From assembly GCA_046597185.1 (NCBI GenBank), contig JBKJLF010000565.1:1-8220 (forward strand): a DNA stretch of 8,220 nt, given 5' to 3'. Origin of the DNA: CAMBDR01 sp046597185 (GTDB lineage: Bacteria > Pseudomonadota > Gammaproteobacteria > Burkholderiales > Burkholderiaceae_D). Positions 1 to 4,351 of this stretch are shown piece after piece (position 1 is the first letter of the stretch; each line of letters begins with the position of its first letter). The position numbers were made by a program, and so were the translations under genes. The notes beneath the pieces are model-generated. The model saw nothing but the letters and a program-made list of their open reading frames with translations. It searched no databases and was not told the DNA's origin.

Positions 1-217
1 CATGAATGACGGCATGATCATGATTGCCCATGACCGCAATCGCACCTTTTTTAACGTATTGCGCCACGGTATCGATCACCCAGGCCGGGTCGGCCCCATA
101 GCCGACAAAATCGCCCAAAAAAGCGTAATGGGTAGCGTGGTGTTGTTCTGCATGGGCCAAGCAGGCGGTGAGCGCCTGGCGATTGGCATGAATGTCGGTC
201 AGAATAGCGCTTAGCAT
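1..217 (-). CDS. Metallophosphoesterase (calcineurin-like), N-terminal part only
   Basis: The first 72 codons of a gene that continues beyond the left edge. The N-terminus MLSAILTDIHAN carries the D-x-H metal-binding motif (D8, H10). GDFVGYGADP follows at residues 35-44 (G-D-x-x-G motif, D36), then GNHDH at 64-68 (G-N-H-D/E motif, N65, H66, D67). These three blocks in this order and spacing identify the calcineurin-like metallophosphoesterase fold, which binds two metal ions and cleaves phosphomono- or phosphodiesters. The cytoplasmic substrate cannot be told from this fragment. The start is the ATG at 217-215, preceded by AGGAG at 227-223, five bases upstream. This ATG lies inside the last codons of queC, so the two genes overlap by seven bases (ATGCTAA) and are probably co-transcribed and translationally coupled. 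There is no signal peptide. Family assignment is secure; the specific enzyme is not. Confidence 0.87.
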   Translation of the reverse strand, partial: MLSAILTDIHANRQALTACLAHAEQHHATHYAFLGDFVGYGADPAWVIDTVAQYVKKGAIAVMGNHDHAVIH

Positions 218-936
218 GATGGCTCCTGCCTGGCGGCTGCCTCAATAAATTGTTGATAACCACGGGCGCGTAATTGGCAAGCGGGGCAGTTGCCACAGCC
301 GTAACCCCATGGATGAAGTGTATCACGTTGTCCAAGGTAACAGGTGTGGGTTTGCTGCCGAATGATTTCAGTCAGGGCGGGGCCGCCCATTTCTTCTGCC
401 AATTGCCAGGTTTGCATTTTGTCCAACCACATCAGCGGTGTTTCTAGTGTCATGCGGGTATCCAGCCCCAGGTTGAGGGTAACCTGAAGTGCTTTCATGG
501 TGTCGTCACGGCAATCCGGGTAGCCGGAAAAATCCGTTTCACACATGCCGCCCACCAGCACTTGTAAGCCACGGCGACAGGCGAGGGTGGCGGCCACCAT
601 CATGAACAGTAAATTGCGGCCCGGTACAAAGGTATTGGGCAAACCATTGTCTTGCATGGCAATGGCAACGTCGTGGGTTAATGCGGTATGGGAGATTTGG
701 CCCAGTAATCCCAGATCGAGTAAATGATCCTGACCCAAGCGGCCATCCCATGCACCAGAGAGCTGCCGTATTTGTTGCAAAATGCCGGGCCTGACGGTGA
801 GTTCAATGGCATGGCGTTGGCCATAATCAAAACCAATCGTTTCCACTTTGCTGTAGTGGTTTAAGGCCCAAGCGAGGCAGGTTGTTGAATCTTGCCCACC
901 GCTAAATAAAACCAGCGCGCCTTTGGAAGAAAGCAT
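211..936 (-). CDS. queC: 7-cyano-7-deazaguanine synthase QueC
   Basis: QueC converts 7-carboxy-7-deazaguanine to preQ0 using ATP and ammonia in the cytoplasm, a step on the way to queuosine in tRNA. The 241-residue product shows the PP-loop pyrophosphatase motif SGGQDS at residues 12-17. It also has FDYGQRH at 36-42, VPGRN at 104-108, and a C-terminal zinc site formed by C199 together with C214, C217 and C220 in GYGCGNCPACQLRARG. Length and motif order fit the family. I chose the ATG at 936-934 because AGGA lies six bases upstream and the PP-loop then falls about 12 residues in, as usual. An in-frame ATG at 1017 would add 27 unrelated residues and run through the likely promoter. The gene follows the RES toxin gene after a 111-base gap and overlaps the phosphoesterase gene downstream. 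All key residues are present, so it should be active. Confidence 0.97.
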   Translation of the reverse strand: MLSSKGALVLFSGGQDSTTCLAWALNHYSKVETIGFDYGQRHAIELTVRPGILQQIRQLSGAWDGRLGQDHLLDLGLLGQISHTALTHDVAIAMQDNGLPNTFVPGRNLLFMMVAATLACRRGLQVLVGGMCETDFSGYPDCRDDTMKALQVTLNLGLDTRMTLETPLMWLDKMQTWQLAEEMGGPALTEIIRQQTHTCYLGQRDTLHPWGYGCGNCPACQLRARGYQQFIEAAARQEPSC

Positions 937-1047
937 TGTCTGTCCTAAAAATTCGCTAAAATAATCACTAAAGGCGAGTATAGCAAAGCTTCGCTTGGAT
1001 GGATGAAAAACGCTCAACCGGGCTGGGCAGTTTAGCGAATTGTTTCA
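937..1047 (-). promoter_or_regulatory. queC upstream region with extended -10 promoter
   Basis: On the minus strand an extended -10 element, TGC followed by TATACT (985-977), sits about 40 bases upstream of the queC ATG, placing a transcription start near 971. No good -35 hexamer lies at the normal distance: TTGAGC at 1017-1012 is 29 bases away. This agrees with dependence on the extended TG. The gap also holds the queC ribosome binding site (AGGA, 946-943) and both arms of an 11-base inverted repeat. No GC-rich hairpin with a T-run, as in an intrinsic terminator, follows the toxin gene stop at 1048, so read-through from the toxin-antitoxin genes into queC remains possible. The promoter call is inference from motif match only. 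Confidence 0.5.
950..1041. repeat. 11-base perfect inverted repeat around the queC promoter
   Basis: AATTCGCTAAA at 950-960 and its exact reverse complement TTTAGCGAATT at 1031-1041 are separated by 70 bases. One arm lies between the queC -10 element and its ribosome binding site; the other lies just behind the toxin stop codon. The loop is too long for a simple intrinsic terminator. Two sites for a DNA-binding protein, or chance in AT-rich spacer, are both possible. Confidence 0.6.
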
Positions 1048-1683
1048 TTAAAACCCCACAATGGCAGACGGAAAGGCGCGAGCTTTGGAAATGCCAAGTT
1101 GCCGGGTCAATTGCAGCAATTGGTCAAGTTGTTGGCCTTGCGTTAAAAATTGTGGGGCAGAACTGATCGCCAAGTCGGCGGCGCTTACCCGGTCGCCAAA
1201 CAAGACGCACGCACCCGCTTGATCGTCCTGGCGTGAAATCCAGTATAAACCGTCAATATCCGGGTATTGCTGCTGCCATGCGAGCGCCAGCGCTCTGGTG
1301 CGCGGGTACGCACGCACGGTGGTTTCAATGACCTCGGTTTTTTTCAGGCCCAAAGGCACAAGGCCGACGGTGGTGAGCGACAGCAGACGTAATTCGCGTA
1401 GCGGTGTCAGTTGAGATAGCATTGCGCTGCTCAAACTGTCGAAATCCAAAATAAAATCATCGATATGGCACGGTAAATCATGAAATACGGTTTCCATGGC
1501 GGCGCATTGAAAACTGCTGCCGCCATACAACGTGGGAATGATTTTGCCATCGGCCAGGATTAGCGGGCTAAAGCGCGCATCGCCGAGGCCTGAATCGTTG
1601 AATGCCAGGCTGGCGTAGCGTTGCGGGTGGATGCGGTAGATCGGTTGATATTGCGGCCAGGTATGAATGACGGGCTTAGCCAT
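1048..1683 (-). CDS. RES-domain toxin (NAD+ glycohydrolase/phosphorylase family)
   Basis: A 211-residue protein matching the RES family, named for conserved Arg, Glu and Ser. IYRIHP at residues 15-20 supplies R17. ARFSPL at 36-41 is the common R-F-[SN] block, followed by LYGG at 52-55. METVFHD at 63-69 supplies E64 and a conserved Phe-His, and DGLYWISR at 144-151 supplies S150, followed by ACVLF at 158-162. Characterised RES toxins such as MbcT of Mycobacterium tuberculosis destroy cellular NAD+ and arrest growth unless held by an antitoxin; this activity is inferred here. The ATG at 1683 is preceded by AGGA about 11 bases upstream and overlaps the end of the antitoxin gene by eight bases, so coupled translation is likely. 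Longer in-frame starts reach far into the antitoxin gene and give sequence without RES similarity. There is no signal peptide, so it should act in the cytoplasm. Confidence 0.86.
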   Translation of the reverse strand: MAKPVIHTWPQYQPIYRIHPQRYASLAFNDSGLGDARFSPLILADGKIIPTLYGGSSFQCAAMETVFHDLPCHIDDFILDFDSLSSAMLSQLTPLRELRLLSLTTVGLVPLGLKKTEVIETTVRAYPRTRALALAWQQQYPDIDGLYWISRQDDQAGACVLFGDRVSAADLAISSAPQFLTQGQQLDQLLQLTRQLGISKARAFPSAIVGF

Positions 1684-2338
1684 GTTGCCAACCATCCTTT
1701 TTGCGGGCGGCTTCGAGGATGCGCTCAATATGGGGGGTATCGGTGCTATCGGTGATGCATTGATGTGGCTTTTGCTCGTCCAGCCAGGCATTGGATGATT
1801 CAAACCAGGCCGCGATGCGCCAGGGGTCGGTATCCGGGCCAAAGATTTTGATGACTTCGGCAATCAGTGGGCGTGGTTGCAATACGGCATCAAAGGCGTA
1901 GCGCGGATACCAATCTTTGCCATTCCAACTGATCGAAAATAATTTGCCTTCACGCTTCCAGCGATTGGCGAGGGCCGCCGGATTACTGGCTGAGCGCCCG
2001 GCCAATTCGCCCACTTGCAAGGCACTGAGCCATTCCGAACCGCGCAACACTGCCTCGGCAGCATTCTTTTGCATTTCGAGTAATTGCGTGTCGGCAATGC
2101 GAATATCCACTTGGGGGCGATATACTTGGGCCGCCCGTTTTAATTCATCGATTCGCCCCTGTTGCATCGATTCAAAAAATAATGGTGCGACCTGGGTGAT
2201 GAAATCATGGATCGAAACCAGACTGTTGCTTCGGGTCTGTGGATAGACTTGTTGGTATGATGCGACCAACTGCTCCACCAGCGGGGGCGGGGTGGGGTTG
2301 TCCCGGGGAAGCGGATAAGGCGTGGTTTCGCTGATCAT
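1676..2338 (-). CDS. Putative antitoxin with Xre/MbcA/ParS-like toxin-binding C-terminus
   Basis: A 220-residue protein encoded directly upstream of the RES toxin, the usual position of its antitoxin. The C-terminal part resembles the MbcA/ParS/Xre toxin-binding domain (DUF2384-like): PLIAEVIKIFG at residues 157-167, then DPWRIAAWFESSNAWLD at 171-187, a Lys-Pro at 190-191 and a closing helix around 203-213. Residues 105-150, including ANRWKREGKLFSI and YPRYAFD, look like a small winged-helix or MerR-like DNA-binding segment; this is weaker. The first 100 residues begin with a proline-rich tail and then predicted helices that I do not recognise. At 220 residues it is clearly longer than MbcA-type antitoxins of roughly 110-150. 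The ATG at 2338 lacks a clear ribosome binding site but lies about 25 bases from the predicted transcription start. It probably binds and neutralises the RES protein and may repress its own promoter. Pairing is strong by context; fold details are inference. Confidence 0.8.
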   Translation of the reverse strand: MISETTPYPLPRDNPTPPPLVEQLVASYQQVYPQTRSNSLVSIHDFITQVAPLFFESMQQGRIDELKRAAQVYRPQVDIRIADTQLLEMQKNAAEAVLRGSEWLSALQVGELAGRSASNPAALANRWKREGKLFSISWNGKDWYPRYAFDAVLQPRPLIAEVIKIFGPDTDPWRIAAWFESSNAWLDEQKPHQCITDSTDTPHIERILEAARKKDGWQHG

Positions 2339-2369
2339 GATGATTCGTTATTTGTGTGAATGTGAATTC

Positions 2370-2398
2370 ATCATAATGCATATAATTTGAATTTGCAA
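2370..2398 (-). promoter_or_regulatory. Promoter of the toxin-antitoxin operon
   Basis: The minus strand carries TTGCAA (2398-2393), a 17-base spacer and TATGAT (2375-2370), a close match to sigma70 -35 and -10 boxes at ideal spacing. Transcription would start near 2363, giving an untranslated leader of about 25 bases before the ATG at 2338. AATTCA occurs twice (within the spacer and just behind the -10 box), 23 bases apart, and the second copy lies in the palindrome TGAATTCA (2363-2370). This arrangement would suit binding by an autorepressing antitoxin, but that is inference. Confidence 0.65.
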
Positions 2399-2465
2399 GT
2401 ATGCGCAGGCGTTTATTTTAGTCTAAATGAGGTCGCGGGAGGCTGTCTTGACCACTGGCTCAGCC

Positions 2466-2471
2466 TATAAT
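2466..2471 (+). promoter_or_regulatory. Perfect -10 box for tamAB, very short leader
   Basis: TATAAT at 2466-2471 is a perfect -10 hexamer pointing toward tamA. TTGACC (2448-2453) is a good -35 sequence but only 12 bases away, too close for standard sigma70 use. With 17-base spacing the hexamer is CTGTCT, a weak match. A start near 2478 would leave only about 14 bases of leader, with the ribosome binding site at its 5' end. A second plus-strand TATAAT at 2381-2386 could give a longer transcript but overlaps the toxin-antitoxin promoter and has no clear -35 box. Confidence 0.45.
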
Positions 2472-2478
2472 GTGGCAT

Positions 2479-2483
2479 GGAGA
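2479..2483 (+). promoter_or_regulatory. tamA ribosome binding site
   Basis: GGAGA ends eight bases before the ATG at 2492. This fixes that ATG as the start over the in-frame ATG at 2498, from which it would be 14 bases away. Confidence 0.75.
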
Positions 2484-2491
2484 ATAAGTAA

Positions 2492-4330
2492 ATGGTCATG
2501 TTTCAAATCCAAGGTCAAAATTGCTTGCGTTGTTTGATTGCCCTGCTGCTGTGGGGCGTCGCGGCTTGGGCTTGGGCTGTGGATTATCAGGGTGATTATC
2601 AAGTCGATATTATTGCGCCGCCGGGTTTAAAACAGTTATTGGCGCAAAATTTGGATTTGGTGCGTTGGCGTGGCAATGAACGCTTGGATCAGGCGCAGTG
2701 GTGGCGGGTTTATCAAGCCTTGCCGGAGCAAGTTGCCGCCTTGGTGGCAACCGAAGGGTATTTTTCCGCCAAGGTGGTGGCGACGCTTGATCAATCCAAA
2801 ACACCGTGGCTGGTGCGGCTGGAACTGGAACCGGGGGAAGCTGTGCGGGTTGGGCAAGTTGATTTGCAACTGCCGGGTTTTACTGATGACGTAGCCCCCG
2901 ACAGAGCCCAATTGCGCGCCGATTGGCCCTTGCGCACCGGTATGATTTTTCGCCAGGCCCAATGGGAGCAGGCCAAGCGCGGTTTGCTGCGTCAGGCCAG
3001 TTTGTTGCGTTATCCGCTGGCGCAATTGAGCGATTCGCACGCCGATGTGGATTTGGAAACGGGCCAAGTGCATTTGACGGTGGTATTGCAAAGTGGTCCG
3101 GCGGTGCAATTTGGCGGATTAAAGATTGAAGGTTTGCAGCGGTATTCCGAGTCGGTGGTGCGTAATTTGAACCCGATCCAACCCGGCAGCGTGTATAGCG
3201 AAGCGGCCTTGCTTGAATTTCAAACCCGTTTGCAGGATGTGCGTTATTTCAAGTCGGTCTCAGTGAGTACGGATTTGAGTGCGGCTGCAAGTACGGATTT
3301 GAGTGCGGCTGCAAGTACGGCCGTAGGTGCGGATTTGGGTTTAGGGGGGGGCGCACCCTTGATCACGCCGGTACTGGTGAGCGTGATCGAGCAACGACGT
3401 AAAAAAGTCGATTTGGGGCTGGGCTACAGCACCAATACCGGCAACCGTTTGCAAGCAGCGTATAGCAATTTGGACTGGTTGGGTTTGGCATCCGATCTGC
3501 AATTGAATACCGCCTTGCTGCTCGAAACGCGCAAGCAAAGCTTACACGCCGAATGGGTATTGCCAACCAGTAGCCGGGGCGATACCGATAGCTTGAGTAG
3601 CGCCTTTGATCGTAGTGATTTGAACGGGGAGGTGACGCGTACCGGCACCTTGGCGGCCAAACGGAGCTGGGGCAATGCCAGCTTGCAGCGCAGCCTGACA
3701 CTTGAATTCCAAAACGAACAAAAGACCATCAATGGTCAGGGTAAAAGTATCAGCCGCAGTTTGCCGTTGAGCTTTCAATTTACCCGCCGTCACTTCGACA
3801 GCCTGCTCTTTCCGACCCGTGGCAACGCCTTCAATCTGCAAATTGGCGGTACACCTGTGCGCTTGCTCAGTGACGAGCCATTTTTTCGTGGTAGCCTTAA
3901 ATATTTGCAATATTGGCCGCTGACCCGGCAATCGAATTTGCTGACGCGAGTCGAATTGGGCGGTTTATTTTCGCGCCATAAAACCGGCATTCCGCAGAGT
4001 TATCTGTTTCGGGCTGGTGGGGATCAATCAGTGCGCGGTTATGGCTTGGCCCAACTGGGCGAAAAACAGGGCGATGCCGTGGTTGGGGCGCGCTACCTGA
4101 CTACTGCAAGTGTTGAATATCAATATTGGCCGCAGGGGCGGCAATGGGGTGGTGCGGTGTTTTATGATGCTGGCAATGCAAAAGACAATGTGAAAGAATT
4201 GACCCTGAAAGCGGGTTATGGCGCGGGTTTGCGCTGGCGTAGCCCGGTGGGGCCGATTAATGTTGATTTGGCTTATGGGCGCGCCATACATAAATATCGG
4301 CTACATTTTTCTTTGGGATTGACATTTTGA
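2492..4330 (+). CDS. tamA: TamA, Omp85-family outer-membrane assembly protein
   Basis: TamA is the outer-membrane half of the translocation and assembly module; with TamB it helps insert some beta-barrel proteins and is linked to phospholipid transport to the outer membrane. The 612-residue product has a signal peptide (hydrophobic segment 12-28, likely cleavage after A-W-A at 29). Three POTRA-like regions follow at roughly 35-112, 118-200 and 204-298, then a 16-strand-type barrel from about 306. The barrel opens with VDLGLGYSTNTGNRL, contains GGDQSVRGYG at 509-518 (the VRGY motif of Omp85 lid loop 6), and ends with the terminal aromatic F612 of SLGLTF. This motif set, plus tamB next door, separates it from BamA, which has five POTRAs. 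Odd features are an insertion of low-complexity sequence in POTRA3 (about 259-290), built from a 24-base tandem duplication, and an in-frame run of eight G bases at 3344-3351. It is divergent from the toxin-antitoxin operon. Confidence 0.94.
   Translation: MVMFQIQGQNCLRCLIALLLWGVAAWAWAVDYQGDYQVDIIAPPGLKQLLAQNLDLVRWRGNERLDQAQWWRVYQALPEQVAALVATEGYFSAKVVATLDQSKTPWLVRLELEPGEAVRVGQVDLQLPGFTDDVAPDRAQLRADWPLRTGMIFRQAQWEQAKRGLLRQASLLRYPLAQLSDSHADVDLETGQVHLTVVLQSGPAVQFGGLKIEGLQRYSESVVRNLNPIQPGSVYSEAALLEFQTRLQDVRYFKSVSVSTDLSAAASTDLSAAASTAVGADLGLGGGAPLITPVLVSVIEQRRKKVDLGLGYSTNTGNRLQAAYSNLDWLGLASDLQLNTALLLETRKQSLHAEWVLPTSSRGDTDSLSSAFDRSDLNGEVTRTGTLAAKRSWGNASLQRSLTLEFQNEQKTINGQGKSISRSLPLSFQFTRRHFDSLLFPTRGNAFNLQIGGTPVRLLSDEPFFRGSLKYLQYWPLTRQSNLLTRVELGGLFSRHKTGIPQSYLFRAGGDQSVRGYGLAQLGEKQGDAVVGARYLTTASVEYQYWPQGRQWGGAVFYDAGNAKDNVKELTLKAGYGAGLRWRSPVGPINVDLAYGRAIHKYRLHFSLGLTF
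3266..3313 (+). repeat. Perfect 24-base tandem duplication inside tamA
   Basis: Two exact 24-base units (3266-3289 and 3290-3313) each encode STDLSAAA (residues 259-266 and 267-274). The first seven bases of the unit occur a third time at 3314-3320, after which the sequence diverges into a degenerate copy. The unit is a multiple of three, so copy changes keep the frame. It lies in the POTRA3 loop between YFKSVSV and PVLVSVIEQR, where length variation should be tolerated. Confidence 0.95.
3344..3351 (+). repeat. Run of eight G bases in tamA coding sequence
   Basis: Eight consecutive G bases encode G285, G286 and part of G287 of TamA. Reading the other two frames directly, gain of one G leads to TAA at 3400-3402 and loss of one G leads to TGA at 3360-3362. 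Either slip would end the protein before the barrel. Homopolymeric G tracts of about this length are known phase-variation sites in some bacteria; whether this one varies is unknown. Confidence 0.9.
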
Positions 4331-4351
4331 TGACTGGAATTGACATTTTGA
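4318..4351 (+). repeat. 13-base direct repeat across the tamA/tamB junction
   Basis: ATTGACATTTTGA occurs at 4318-4330 and again at 4339-4351, offset by 21 bases (seven codons). The first copy contains the tamA stop and the first base of the tamB ATG; the second encodes residues 4-8 of TamB. It looks like a short tandem duplication of the tamA end that became the tamB N-terminus. Confidence 0.85.

Noticed and set aside
545..727. 60-residue plus-strand open frame opposite queC
   Set aside because: It lies fully antisense to conserved QueC motifs and has no protein features of its own.
937..1017. Longer queC start at the ATG at 1017, adding 27 residues
   Set aside because: The extension matches nothing typical of QueC, covers the extended -10 promoter, and the ATG at 936 has a well-placed AGGA.
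1684..1863. Longer RES toxin starting at 1863
   Set aside because: The extra 60 residues are the antitoxin gene read in another frame and show no RES similarity; the ATG at 1683 gives the normal antitoxin/toxin overlap.
2417..2427. Small hairpin TTTA-GTC-TAAA in the tamA upstream region
   Set aside because: Arms of four A/T-only base pairs are expected by chance; there is no terminator-like T-run.
2636..3109. 157-residue open frame on the minus strand inside tamA
   Set aside because: It lies wholly within a well-supported tamA coding region and has a Gln/Leu/Arg-rich composition typical of antisense reading.
3344..3351. G8 tract as evidence of a sequencing error or pseudogene in tamA
   Set aside because: The frame is intact through the tract and continues into a complete barrel with the expected terminal phenylalanine.
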